64,000 nt of DNA from Bacteroidota bacterium (lineage in GTDB: Bacteria > Bacteroidota > Bacteroidia > Bacteroidales > Lentimicrobiaceae), in the NCBI GenBank assembly GCA_023434665.1, contig JAEYSM010000040.1, forward strand, positions 8,898 through 72,897, in the 5' to 3' direction. Shown here in pieces: positions 34,007-43,524 of this stretch. Within the stretch, counting starts at the first letter, position 1; every line of letters begins with the position of its first letter. The notes under the pieces were generated by a model. The model saw nothing but the letters and a program-made list of their open reading frames with translations, did not search any database and was not told the origin of the DNA. Position numbers and translations under genes: made by a program.

Positions 34007-36238
34007 TTATAGATCATTAGGAATTATGTATCTGAATCCTGCATAAAACATACGTCCCAAAACAGGTCCCCAGATCATACCTGCATCAAATCCTTCGGCA
34101 AACGGAGCATCAGCACCAAGTATCGGGTGGCTCTGTTTGTAGTTTGTCAGATTTTCAACACCTGCATAAACATCCCATTTCTTGAATTTCCGGGTAATCT
34201 GGGAATGAATGGTAATATAATCAGGTGAATAATTGACAGCAGAAGGATCAACGCCTGATCCATGTTCCGAAATACCCAAAGGCAACCTTGTGCTACCATT
34301 GTATTGACCGGTAAAATCAAATTTCCATTTTTCGAAACGAGTGGCATACGACATAGTGAGCAATCCTTTGTGCTTGCTGACCAATGGCCTTTCGCGAAGT
34401 TCACCGGCAGTGGTTACTTTAGTATCATTGAGCCTGTAAGCAGCGGTCAGGTCAAAATTCTTGAAAAGATTTGCTGTAAAATCGACCTGGAAACTATTTG
34501 AGAATGACTTTCCATCAAGGTTATAGAAAACTACGCGGTTATATGCCTGATCGAGATCCACAATAACCTGGTTCATAAAGTCAGTCCTGTAGAAATCAAT
34601 TGTAAAAGTAGCTTTACGGTCTTCACTCAGATTGAATTCCTGGGTAAGATTAACTCCATAATTCCATGCTTCTTCCATTTTGAAGTCTTCTCTGAAGATC
34701 ATCTGACGTGAGCTGATCAATAAGCCGGTGTTTTCGGCTAAAATTGAAGGACTTCTGTACCCTTTTCCTGCGGAAGCACGTAAAGTAGTATTTTTCAACA
34801 GATTGATCTTTAAGTGAGCTCTTGGAGTAAGAATGAGTCCGTAAAGATTATGATGGTCGGCTCTCATACCTAATATGAAATTGGACTTTTCATTTGGTGT
34901 AAGTGTATATTGAGCAAAAACGCCAGGTACAGATTCGGTTCTTGAGAAACTACTATCAGCATACTGTTCGTCATAGTCATCATACATCCAGCTTAATCCT
35001 GTACTATAGCCATGAACGGCCGAACCCGACTGGAATATCGCATTACCATAGAATCCCAACTGTCGGGCATCGTAAGCAGTTCTTCCAAACATGCTCTCTT
35101 GTTCGTGATACAAACCACTGAAGATAAGTCCAATACTTGTATTTGGTTTGTTCTCGAACATAAACCCTGTCTTATCATAAACCTGTAAACGACGGGTCAG
35201 AACTTCCATCACATACCTGTTGTTATCAGCCAAAGCTTCGTCAGTTTTAATATCAACTAACTGGCCCCCGGTTCTCTTGTCCTGCAGGAAGTTTATTCCA
35301 AACTTACTTTCAGTTACTCCATGCTTTTCGTAACTCCACCTGTTTGACAGGTTTATCTGTGATGATAACGGCAAATCAATGAAGCCATCATGATTCATGT
35401 CAGTCTTCATCACTTGTTGTGAGGTATGAGCGAGTACCATGGTGCTTAACCTTTCATTTAGTTTGGTTGAAGCATGTGCATTCAATTCGTATCTACCCTC
35501 ATTATTCAGATATCCATTAAGATAAAATTTATCGGTGTTAAAGGGTTTTCGCATTTCAGTATTTATCTGGCCTGTGGTTGACTCGTAACCATTGATTACA
35601 GATGAAGTCCCTTTAGAAATTTGTATCGACTCCATCCATGTTCCCGGGATATATGTTAAACCAAATGCGGAACCTAATCCCCGGGTAAACGGTATGTTCT
35701 CAACCATCAACTGGCTATAGACACCTGCCAAACCGAGCATTTGAATTTGTCGTGCACCTGTGACAGCATCTGAGAAGCCAACATCAACAGTGGCATTGTT
35801 TTCAAAACTCTCCGAAAGGTTACAACATGCTAACTTTTGCAGACCAGCAGTTGTGATTACTTCGGTTTTTATGGGTTTTAATCCTGAAATAAAACTGCCC
35901 TGCATTCTTTCTTTTACTTCAACGGTCTGTAGCTGTGAGCCTTTTTGAAGTACTAATTCAACACTCGACTGTCCGTTAATTACCAGTGTATCATTGGTAT
36001 AACCAACATAGCTGGCAACCAACTTATTTGTCTGGTCAGTAAGTTCTAGTTTAAACTTTCCCTTTTCATCTGCAACGGTGCCTGAGGTAGTACCTTCCCA
36101 ATAAATATTAGAAAAAGGCAAAGGTTGTTTCTTATTGTTGGCATCAAATTCAATAACGGTCCCTGAGATAGTCTGTGCAAAGGAGAAATTGATGCTTGTA
36201 ATTATTGTAATTATAGAATATATTAATAGTCGTTTCAT
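34007..36238 (-). CDS. TonB-dependent receptor, probable metal (copper-like) uptake
   Basis: The start is placed at ATG 36238 (MKRLLIYSII), giving a normal signal peptide (ending NFSFAQ); the open frame runs 9 codons further. It has a carboxypeptidase-regulatory-like domain (about 22-105), a plug (about 115-225, with the KTEVITTAGLQKLACCNLSESF region) and a beta-barrel ending in FRYIIPNDL. The mature N-terminal region contains a CC pair (LACCNLSES). It lies between the HYC_CC_PP-like gene and the HMA gene, a combination I associate with copper handling in Bacteroidota. The substrate is inferred from context only. Confidence 0.88.
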   Translation of the reverse strand: MKRLLIYSIITIITSINFSFAQTISGTVIEFDANNKKQPLPFSNIYWEGTTSGTVADEKGKFKLELTDQTNKLVASYVGYTNDTLVINGQSSVELVLQKGSQLQTVEVKERMQGSFISGLKPIKTEVITTAGLQKLACCNLSESFENNATVDVGFSDAVTGARQIQMLGLAGVYSQLMVENIPFTRGLGSAFGLTYIPGTWMESIQISKGTSSVINGYESTTGQINTEMRKPFNTDKFYLNGYLNNEGRYELNAHASTKLNERLSTMVLAHTSQQVMKTDMNHDGFIDLPLSSQINLSNRWSYEKHGVTESKFGINFLQDKRTGGQLVDIKTDEALADNNRYVMEVLTRRLQVYDKTGFMFENKPNTSIGLIFSGLYHEQESMFGRTAYDARQLGFYGNAIFQSGSAVHGYSTGLSWMYDDYDEQYADSSFSRTESVPGVFAQYTLTPNEKSNFILGMRADHHNLYGLILTPRAHLKINLLKNTTLRASAGKGYRSPSILAENTGLLISSRQMIFREDFKMEEAWNYGVNLTQEFNLSEDRKATFTIDFYRTDFMNQVIVDLDQAYNRVVFYNLDGKSFSNSFQVDFTANLFKNFDLTAAYRLNDTKVTTAGELRERPLVSKHKGLLTMSYATRFEKWKFDFTGQYNGSTRLPLGISEHGSGVDPSAVNYSPDYITIHSQITRKFKKWDVYAGVENLTNYKQSHPILGADAPFAEGFDAGMIWGPVLGRMFYAGFRYIIPNDL

Positions 36239-36317
36239 GTTTCTGTTTTTAGTCATTACGAACAAAATAGAGCAGCTGTATTGAATCAGCTGATTGTCAA
36301 ATAAAAACAGAAATGAA

Positions 36318-36764
36318 TCAGAGTCTTAGGGAAGATAATTTCAGAAAGACTGCATCATGCGACAATGCAGAATTCTGATCAATAAATGAAATGAGGTAGT
36401 GTGAATTAAGCTCAGAATAATATAATGACCAGAGTGTTGAAATTAATGGCAGGTCATTATCAAGTAAATTCTTAATCTGTGATGTTATGGTTTCGCCCAG
36501 TTTAATGAAAACCTGCGAATCTTGACAACATGGCTCAGGTATGAATTTAGTGGAGTAATCCTTTAGAAGATTGTCACCAGATTGAGGAGCTTGCGAATGA
36601 TGATCTTTATGAGAACAGCATACTTCACCCGATTCCACGTTGTAATGGACGTGATTGGATGAATTGCACTCATGGACATAAAGAACTACTCCTAATGTAG
36701 GTATCAGAAAAATACCCAGCAAAAGGAAAGTTATTAACGTCTTGAGTGATTTTTTTATCATCAT
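36318..36764 (-). CDS. Cys/His-rich small membrane or exported protein (HYC_CC_PP-like)
   Basis: A 148-aa protein with an N-terminal hydrophobic segment (about 10-30) followed by HECNSSNHVHY, GEVCCSHKDHH and PEPCCQDS, i.e. clustered Cys and His residues. This resembles the HYC_CC_PP family found near copper-linked TonB receptors, although the HYC is HEC here. It probably binds metal outside the cytoplasm or senses it. It is the first gene of the minus-strand unit, 79 bp before the TonB receptor. The start may be the second Met (36761). Confidence 0.7.
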   Translation of the reverse strand: MMIKKSLKTLITFLLLGIFLIPTLGVVLYVHECNSSNHVHYNVESGEVCCSHKDHHSQAPQSGDNLLKDYSTKFIPEPCCQDSQVFIKLGETITSQIKNLLDNDLPLISTLWSLYYSELNSHYLISFIDQNSALSHDAVFLKLSSLRL

Positions 36765-36778
36765 AATTCATTTGCACG

Positions 36779-36786
36779 CAAAAATA
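36779..36786 (-). promoter_or_regulatory. -7 element for the metal cluster
   Basis: Minus-strand TATTTTTG is a full TAnnTTTG match 15 bp before the ATG of the Cys/His-rich gene. Confidence 0.5.
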
Positions 36787-36950
36787 GTAGAATATTTTTT
36801 TGAGATACCGATTTAAGAAAAATTTAACAATCAAATAGTCCCTGATGTTTATATCTCCTGAATTTTCACAAAATTTGTACCACTTTTCTATTTAAATCTT
36901 TAGACCATCTAATCTGCTTAATTTCACTTAGGTTACTTTATTATCGGGAT

Positions 36951-39900
36951 ATGATTGAGGAGCACAGAATTATAGCTGTATTGAAGAAAGTAGAATTCAC
37001 ACATCATACAATTTTTCTGTATACCGTTGCATCATCCACAACTTCATTTTTAAAAGCCGAAGAAAGATTAACACCTTTAAATATAGACACTTTCGACAAT
37101 CTTGTTCCTGAACTGAGAAAGATATATGAGTTATCACAGAACATTGAACATGAACAACTGATACAAAGATTCACTAAAAAGAAAATTGGCAGGAAAGAAT
37201 TCTTCAATCTTAAAGGCAGTCTTATTCCTGAGGTAGTATTACCGTTTGTAGAGCAGAAAATCTTTGAAATACTTCAACTACTTAAGAAGACAGGTGTGCC
37301 TGTGTATGATTTCTCGGGCATGCCACACTTTTATGACAGCGACAGATACTATTTTGAGCAGGAAAAGGCTTCCACCATTTTATCATTCGAAAGAAAGGAA
37401 GATGGCACAAGTTATAGGCTCGAAATTACACTGAACCAACAAAAAATCAAACTTGACAAATCCAACAGCTTCATACTGCTGAATGAGCCGTGTTGTTTAA
37501 TAGTTGACCGTAGAATTCTGTTTTTTGAAAAAGGAGTTAGTGGAAAGCTTATCCTCCCTTTCCTGACAAAAGAACAAATTGAAATCCCTAAGCGACTCGA
37601 ATATAAATATTTCAATTCCTTCATCAGAAAGGTGGTCAATACTGCTGAAATCAAAGCAAGTGGATTCTCTATAAAAGAAATAAATATCAATCCTGATCCA
37701 TTATTGATTCTGGAGGATGACTGGCAGGGTCAGACTTGTCTCGTTCTTAAATTTCAATATGGACAACGGCAGTTACTTTCCGGAAATAATCAGAATGTTT
37801 TCACCGATCTTAATGTGGATGAAAACGGATTTACATTCTTCCGGATGAAAAGAAACAGAGATCTCGAGCATAAGTTTAAGCAGCATCTTACTATGGCAGG
37901 GCTTACTTTGTATAGCGATTGCTTTAAAATTAATCATCACGAAAAAGAAGTCTCAAAGTATGACTATATCGAGTGGCTGATTGAGAATAAATCGTTATTA
38001 ATAAATAATGGTTTTATACTGCAACAAGAATCGGACAGGGAATTTGTTACTGAAAGTCCCATCATCAGACAATCTCTCGTTTCTTCAACCGACTGGTTCG
38101 ATGTGGATATCTATATTGAATTAGGAAATTGCACAATACCCTTTATAAAATTCAAGGACAACATACTGAATGGCAATCGCGAATACGTACTGCCTGATGG
38201 AAGAATTTTTCTGATTCCCGCTGAATGGATGTCACGCTATAAAGAACTTTTAATTCATGGTACAGGGACTAACACTTTAATAAGGTTACAAAAGTTTCAT
38301 TTCAGACTTCTTAAGCCATTTAATTTTGAAGAAGTAAAAGAATTCAGCCACTTTGAAAATATAGAATCAGAAGTACCTCAATTGTGTAATGTCACGTTAC
38401 GCCCTTATCAGATAAAAGGTTTTCAGTGGCTTTATCAACTTCTTGAGATGGGCTTTGGAGGAATCCTGGCAGATGACATGGGTTTGGGTAAAACACTTCA
38501 AACCATTGCTCTACTTGCTAAATATTATGATCATGCTTCGCGTATCGCTGATACAATCGAAAAAAGCAGTGAAGATAATGTATCAGGTCAAAAACCAACA
38601 GAGAATGGACGAAACCTACATAATAACAGTTCAAAACCATCTACAGGATCTCAACTGGATTTGTTTAATAACGTCGCTGAAAAGGATATAACGACAAGGA
38701 TTGCCAATTCAGCGCATAAGCAGGTAAATACCTACGCCCAAATCAATGCATCGATTATCGCGATGCCTGCCTCGCTGATTTATAATTGGTTGTTTGAAAT
38801 AAAACGTTTCGCTCCCTTGTTGAGGGTCCTGGTTTATGTAGGAAGTGGAAGAAAGTTTTCAAGGAGTATATTGCAGAATTACGACATACTGCTCACTACT
38901 TATGGCACACTCCGAAATGATATTAAATTACTTTCAAAGTACACTTTCAAATTGGCCATTCTTGATGAAAGTCAATTCATTAAGAATCCTGAATCCAAAA
39001 CAACGACTGCAGTTTACCAACTTAAGAGTGATTACAGAATGTCACTGACAGGGACTCCTGTGGAGAATAACCTGGTGGATTTATGGGCACAGATGAACTT
39101 TGCAAATCCGGGCCTGCTGGGTACACTTTCTAATTTTCAGTACTATTATAGTAATCCGCTGTCACGTAATCCGGAAGATAAACAGGGAAAGGAATTATTA
39201 TCGCTTATTCAACCTTTTATATTAAGACGAACAAAAAAGGATGTTGCTCCTGAACTGCCTGATCTGAGTGAGACAATCAGTTACTGCAACATGACTGAAG
39301 AGCAGCAGGAGTTGTACGAAACAGAGAAATCAAAGGTCAGAAATCTTGTAATTGACCAACTTGAAAAGGGTGCATTAGACACAGGTACTAATCCCATAAT
39401 GATTCTGAAAGCCCTGATGCAATTGCGACAAATTTCCAACCATCCAAAACTGGTTGAAGCAGATACCACATCAAACAGCGGAAAGTTTGATGAAATCACT
39501 TCTAAACTCGACACCCTGATGGCAGAAAATCATAAGGTGCTCATTTTCTCTTCTTTTGTTAAGCATCTGCGTCTGGTTGAGGAATACTGTTCACAGAAAA
39601 ACTATGACTATAGTCTTTTAACGGGATCGACCACAAATAGAGAAAAGGTTATTACTGATTTTAAGGCAAATAAGAATGTGAGAGTCTTCCTCATATCTCT
39701 AAAAGCCGGTGGATTCGGATTAAACCTGACAGAAGCTGATTATGTCTTCATCATTGATCCATGGTGGAATCCTGCAGCTGAGATGCAAGCCATTAACAGA
39801 GCTCACAGGATAGGCCAGCACAAGAATGTATTCGTATATCGTTTCATCACAAAAAACAGTGTAGAAGAAAAAATTCTCTATCTGCAGAGCAAGAAAAAGC

Positions 39901-39980
39901 AACTAGCAGAAACATTCATCAAACCACATAAAATGATTGGCAAAATGACACGTGAAGAAATACTGCAACTCTTTGAATAA
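36951..39980 (+). CDS. SNF2/Rad54-family helicase-like ATPase
   Basis: A 1009-aa SF2 SNF2-type ATPase. The N-terminal ~480 residues are a poorly conserved alpha/beta region without a visible SWIM zinc finger. The ATPase core has motif I DDMGLGKT (508-515), motif II DESQ (672-675), motif III SLTGTPVENNL, ILRRTKKDV, and the C-terminal lobe with SLKAGGFGLNLTEADYV and the QAINRAHRIGQ motif VI. An insert of about 75 residues between motif I and motif Ia is polar and Asn/Ser-rich and contains QLDLF (568-572), a match to the bacterial beta-clamp-binding consensus. Such proteins translocate on double-stranded DNA and can affect repair or transcription. The precise role is unknown. It appears to be a single-gene unit. 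Confidence 0.92.
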   Translation: MIEEHRIIAVLKKVEFTHHTIFLYTVASSTTSFLKAEERLTPLNIDTFDNLVPELRKIYELSQNIEHEQLIQRFTKKKIGRKEFFNLKGSLIPEVVLPFVEQKIFEILQLLKKTGVPVYDFSGMPHFYDSDRYYFEQEKASTILSFERKEDGTSYRLEITLNQQKIKLDKSNSFILLNEPCCLIVDRRILFFEKGVSGKLILPFLTKEQIEIPKRLEYKYFNSFIRKVVNTAEIKASGFSIKEININPDPLLILEDDWQGQTCLVLKFQYGQRQLLSGNNQNVFTDLNVDENGFTFFRMKRNRDLEHKFKQHLTMAGLTLYSDCFKINHHEKEVSKYDYIEWLIENKSLLINNGFILQQESDREFVTESPIIRQSLVSSTDWFDVDIYIELGNCTIPFIKFKDNILNGNREYVLPDGRIFLIPAEWMSRYKELLIHGTGTNTLIRLQKFHFRLLKPFNFEEVKEFSHFENIESEVPQLCNVTLRPYQIKGFQWLYQLLEMGFGGILADDMGLGKTLQTIALLAKYYDHASRIADTIEKSSEDNVSGQKPTENGRNLHNNSSKPSTGSQLDLFNNVAEKDITTRIANSAHKQVNTYAQINASIIAMPASLIYNWLFEIKRFAPLLRVLVYVGSGRKFSRSILQNYDILLTTYGTLRNDIKLLSKYTFKLAILDESQFIKNPESKTTTAVYQLKSDYRMSLTGTPVENNLVDLWAQMNFANPGLLGTLSNFQYYYSNPLSRNPEDKQGKELLSLIQPFILRRTKKDVAPELPDLSETISYCNMTEEQQELYETEKSKVRNLVIDQLEKGALDTGTNPIMILKALMQLRQISNHPKLVEADTTSNSGKFDEITSKLDTLMAENHKVLIFSSFVKHLRLVEEYCSQKNYDYSLLTGSTTNREKVITDFKANKNVRVFLISLKAGGFGLNLTEADYVFIIDPWWNPAAEMQAINRAHRIGQHKNVFVYRFITKNSVEEKILYLQSKKKQLAETFIKPHKMIGKMTREEILQLFE

Positions 39981-40128
39981 CACTGCTTTTTTTTGGTAGT
40001 ACCGATAATTCTTCCGGCGAAACAAACAGCACATATATGCTGGATTGCTGCTATGCCATAATGTAGCACAATTGTGGCACGGATGGCTACAAAATGATTA
40101 AAATAATGCAATTTTTAGCAAAACGAAA

Positions 40129-40156
40129 ACAGGCAGAACATTGCTGATCTGCCTGT
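40129..40156 (-). terminator. Terminator for tRNA-His (may also serve the helicase gene)
   Basis: Arms ACAGGCAGA and TCTGCCTGT with a 10-nt loop. Minus-strand readout continues into TTTTCGTTTT, and plus-strand readout into AAACGTTTTT. Confidence 0.75.
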
Positions 40157-40175
40157 AAACGTTTTTAATTAGATG

Positions 40176-40250
40176 GGTGAATAATGGGATTCGAACCCAC
40201 GACCCTCAGAACCACAATCTGATGCTCTAACCGACTGAGCTATATTCACC
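40176..40250 (-). tRNA. tRNA-His (anticodon GTG)
   Basis: The minus strand gives a 75-nt tRNA with the eight-pair acceptor stem special to tRNA-His: G-1 is encoded and pairs with C73 (G-GTGAATA / TATTCAC-C). The anticodon arm is TCAGA-TTGTGGT-TCTGA with GTG. The T-arm is GTGGGTTCGAATCCCAT. CCA is not encoded. Confidence 0.96.
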
Positions 40251-40262
40251 GTTTAAGTGGTG

Positions 40263-40270
40263 CAAAAGTA
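40263..40270 (-). promoter_or_regulatory. -7 element for tRNA-His
   Basis: Minus-strand TACTTTTG is a full TAnnTTTG match ending 13 nt before the tRNA. A GTTTAT at about 40289-40294 is a weak -33 candidate. Confidence 0.55.
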
Positions 40271-40425
40271 ATACATTTCTTTTACATAATAAACAGCATA
40301 CATCAAGTTTTTTCTTCAAAATAACTGTCAGGTTTATTAGTTTTGTTGTCAGTTATCAACCTGAATCAATACTTAGTCTGGCACTTTTAAAACTAACCCA
40401 GACTATACCAAACCATTAATTTACT

Positions 40426-41637
40426 GTGTTGAAGAAAAGAACCTCACGCAATGACTCCTTAAGCTCTATTGCTTTTGCCTCATTAATGAGAAATACAAAC
40501 GTGGTTATTAGCCTGATAGGGATCGGCGCAGTGGTTATCATTGCAGTACTTGGTTACCTGATCACACCCGATAAAACACCGTATGTTAATGAACAACATC
40601 TGGAGATTGCAGCCAAAAAGCCAGGATTTTCGACACAAATGCTAAAAATCAGAAATGATGAAGTTAAAGTCAGACAATCATGGATAAAGACTCTCTATTA
40701 CGGCAAAAGGTCAGATTACACCCTTATTCCAATCAGTACATACAGATTCTCAAGTGATAGTATAACTGTGTGGTTGAATGGTGAAGAACCATCAGAAATA
40801 AATCCGGGCATTGCATGGAACTTAAAGGATGTTGTTTATGCAATTCCTGAAAGTTCCACAACTGAATTGCCGGAGTATGATCTGGACAAAAACCCGATTG
40901 AAACAACACTTTCAAAACTACAAACTTCAGTCAGGAATAAGCACCTCATTACAAAAACTTTTATTCTTGGCACCGATAGATTTGGCAGGGATATGTTAAG
41001 TCAGTTAATGATAGGCACCCGAGTCAGCATTTCTGTTGGCTTTATTTCAGTTTTAATTTCACTTGTAGTCGGGATCTTTCTAGGTGCGCTATCGGGATTT
41101 TTCAGGGGATGGGTAGATGATGTTATAGTCTGGTTTATCAATGTTATATGGTCAATTCCTACTTTGTTACTTGTAATCGCAATAACTTTCGCGCTAGGCA
41201 AAGGATTCTGGCAGGTATTTATTGCTGTTGGCCTCACGATGTGGGTTGAAGTAGCAAGAGTTGTCAGGGGACAAATAATGAGCCTAAGGGAGAAGGAGTT
41301 TGTAGAAGCTGCAAGAGCATTGGGATATAAGAATTTCAGAATAATCACCAGGCATATATTGCCAAATACTATCGGGCCGGTGATAGTGATATCAGCTGCT
41401 AATTTTGCTTCAGCCATTCTGATAGAAGCCGGACTAAGTTTCTTAGGCATAGGTGTTCAGCCTCCAATGCCTTCATGGGGTACTATGATTAAAGAAAATT
41501 ATGCCTATATAATTCTCGACAATCCCTGGCTTGCGCTGATTCCCGGTATCGCTATAATGCTCCTCGTGTTGGCGTTTATGTTAATAGGAAATGGCCTCAG
41601 GGATGCACTTGATGTAAAATCGAATACAGTTTTTTGA
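40426..41637 (+). CDS. ABC transporter permease, OppC/DppC type, with large extracytoplasmic insert
   Basis: A 403-aa inner-membrane permease. TM1 is at about 25-46. A ~130-residue hydrophilic, extracytoplasmic region (about 50-180) is absent or short in standard OppC proteins. The permease core starts at FILGTDRFGRDMLSQLM (about 183) with five more TM helices and the EAA loop (EFVEAARALGYKNFRIITRHILPN region) that contacts the ATPases. It ends with GIGVQPPMPSWGTMI and GNGLRDALD, the OppC C-terminal signature. Homologues import oligopeptides or nickel together with OppB and OppDF. No partner gene is adjacent, so it is an orphan in this window. Start codon is GTG 40426 or TTG 40429. Confidence 0.9.
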   Translation: MLKKRTSRNDSLSSIAFASLMRNTNVVISLIGIGAVVIIAVLGYLITPDKTPYVNEQHLEIAAKKPGFSTQMLKIRNDEVKVRQSWIKTLYYGKRSDYTLIPISTYRFSSDSITVWLNGEEPSEINPGIAWNLKDVVYAIPESSTTELPEYDLDKNPIETTLSKLQTSVRNKHLITKTFILGTDRFGRDMLSQLMIGTRVSISVGFISVLISLVVGIFLGALSGFFRGWVDDVIVWFINVIWSIPTLLLVIAITFALGKGFWQVFIAVGLTMWVEVARVVRGQIMSLREKEFVEAARALGYKNFRIITRHILPNTIGPVIVISAANFASAILIEAGLSFLGIGVQPPMPSWGTMIKENYAYIILDNPWLALIPGIAIMLLVLAFMLIGNGLRDALDVKSNTVF

Positions 41638-41716
41638 TTTCCAGTCTATGATGATGCCCAGCTTGGGATAGCACGTTAAATTAGAAATCAACTCAAAGAA
41701 CCACGCAAGGATTCAT

Positions 41717-43252
41717 TTAATAGGGTAATCTGACTTTTAATCTTTCACTACTTCTCTGGTATTGCCTGTATTCGTGATTTCCGCAATTAACGCCTCTCCC
41801 CTTTCCAATACAGAAACCTTTTATCAATGGAATCTTAACCATAAAATAGAGATCCGTTCCTGTAAAATCATTAAATCCGAAAAAGCTACCAAGTTTATCA
41901 GTTCCTATAACAAAATTTGAGAAGCGCGCACTTATTCCTAATCGTGGATACCTGAAATTATAAACTGTAATCGGGACTGCAATTTCAAATCTATCTCTTT
42001 CAATTCGCGGTGTGACAGAGACCTGTGATGGCCGCACTACCATACTTTCATTGTGTATCAAAGGCAAAACCACACTTGCGTTTATGTAAGTCTGTTCATT
42101 CATTCTGTAATCAAACTGAAAACTTGCCGCTGCAGGAAGATATACTCTGAATGATTCCTCGTTTACAGTGGTCAAAGAACCAATAGAGGGATCGTGAAAT
42201 GTAGTGGTCATTTGATTGAATAATTGATCCAGATATTCAATGTCGAGATTAGTAAAGTCATTCCATTGCCCTTGGGCATCCACCAGTTCGATCTGTTTTA
42301 TATTTTTCTTAAAACTCACATATCCAATATCTAATAAGGAGAATCCAATGCTATAATAGTAATCTTCGAAAGGTTGCTCACATGCGGAATAACGTTTATT
42401 AGTATGCCCTTTCATTTTTTTCTGATAAGTGAATCCGATATCGAATCCTACACCACTCCCCAATACTAAAGGATTGCCGAAATTCACATCATTCGTTGCA
42501 TAATCAAGCGGGGCAGATACTCCTGCGCGTCCATTGGCATTATATACTACAAGGGTATCATCGTTTGGAAGCATATAACTTACATTATCAATGTACCAGT
42601 AAGCTCCTCCCATTCCCAGAAGTCCTTTAACGGTAATTCCACCAGAGAGATGATCGAGGTTCTGCTTATACAAAACCTGAGAATATGTGAGAGCAAGTTC
42701 ACCAAATGAAAGTGCAGCAGCTCTTACATCTTTCTCATTATCAAACCTTATACGATGTTGCGGATAAAAATCAAAGCCCTCAACTCCAAACTTTGCCATC
42801 TCATAAGGAACATTGTCAGCAGATACGATACTCCGCATTGCAGTTGAGATTCCAAAGGCTTTGTTGTTCTTAGAAAACATTACACCCGGACCAAGAATCT
42901 TTGCCTGAACGAAAGCATTCTTTAGTGATGTGTTATAATAATCGTAAAACTCACGGTCTTCAGTCCTGTTTGGACTGATCTCTACTGGATGAGTTGGAAA
43001 TTCAGCACCACTTTCAAAAAATCTGGTGAACTTGTATGTTTCTTTCCCAAGATAAACCGCATTGTTATCTCCAAAAATGTGCAATCCAATGATATTAGCA
43101 TCAAAATATAACTTCGAATTGACCAGTGCTGTCGGATTTAGTTGTGCACCGGTTATTCCGGCATAATTGCTATGAACAAAGCCATTCATTTCCTGAGCAA
43201 TTGCATTACCGGAAAGTAGTAATAGAAGGAAAAAGAAAGCGTTTTTCAACAC
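41717..43252 (-). CDS. DUF5723-like outer-membrane beta-barrel protein
   Basis: A 511-aa protein with a signal peptide ending NAIAQ (about 20). The sequence is dominated by alternating hydrophobic strands, with an N-terminal block (GFVHSNYAGITGAQLNPTAL) that resembles Bacteroidota DUF5723 proteins. These are probably outer-membrane barrels related to the FadL/OmpP1 type, and their function is unknown. A C-terminal short tail contains Cys residues (CIGKGRGVNCGNHEY). It is an isolated gene with no clear operon partner. Confidence 0.75.
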   Translation of the reverse strand: MLKNAFFFLLLLLSGNAIAQEMNGFVHSNYAGITGAQLNPTALVNSKLYFDANIIGLHIFGDNNAVYLGKETYKFTRFFESGAEFPTHPVEISPNRTEDREFYDYYNTSLKNAFVQAKILGPGVMFSKNNKAFGISTAMRSIVSADNVPYEMAKFGVEGFDFYPQHRIRFDNEKDVRAAALSFGELALTYSQVLYKQNLDHLSGGITVKGLLGMGGAYWYIDNVSYMLPNDDTLVVYNANGRAGVSAPLDYATNDVNFGNPLVLGSGVGFDIGFTYQKKMKGHTNKRYSACEQPFEDYYYSIGFSLLDIGYVSFKKNIKQIELVDAQGQWNDFTNLDIEYLDQLFNQMTTTFHDPSIGSLTTVNEESFRVYLPAAASFQFDYRMNEQTYINASVVLPLIHNESMVVRPSQVSVTPRIERDRFEIAVPITVYNFRYPRLGISARFSNFVIGTDKLGSFFGFNDFTGTDLYFMVKIPLIKGFCIGKGRGVNCGNHEYRQYQRSSERLKVRLPY

Positions 43253-43462
43253 TACAATATTTTTGTTAATTAAAACGAGTAATAGCCCGGTTTGGTATTT
43301 TAACAGAGGGTAAAGTTAAAAGTTTTAATTTAAACAGGTTGCTCAAATTCAACAGAAGTTTTTCACTAAAAATTCAACTATTATTATCTATCTGATATTG
43401 TGAGAATTAAAATATCATTTCCGCCAAATTGAACTAAAGTGCATCTCTTTGGGTTTACGGCG

Positions 43463-43494
43463 TTAGTTAAAACAATTTCTTAATCTTACCTTTG
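43463..43494 (+). promoter_or_regulatory. Promoter for the membrane protein-rhomboid operon
   Basis: TTAG (43463-43466), a 20-nt spacer and TACCTTTG (43487-43494). The -33 has one mismatch from TTTG. It places the start of transcription after a possible TTG start at 43492, so ATG 43525 is preferred. Confidence 0.6.
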
Positions 43495-43524
43495 AACCCC
43501 TTTCAGTACAAAAATCTGTTGAAA

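Larger units (their letters stand above)
39981..40425. other. Intergenic region holding tRNA-His and its terminator
   Basis: Apart from the tRNA-His, its -7 box and a terminator stem, I see no coding potential or conserved element in this 445-bp gap. Confidence 0.6.

Noticed and set aside
43492..43524. TTG start for the rhomboid-linked membrane protein
   Set aside because: It overlaps the -7 promoter box, so transcription should begin downstream; ATG 43525 used.
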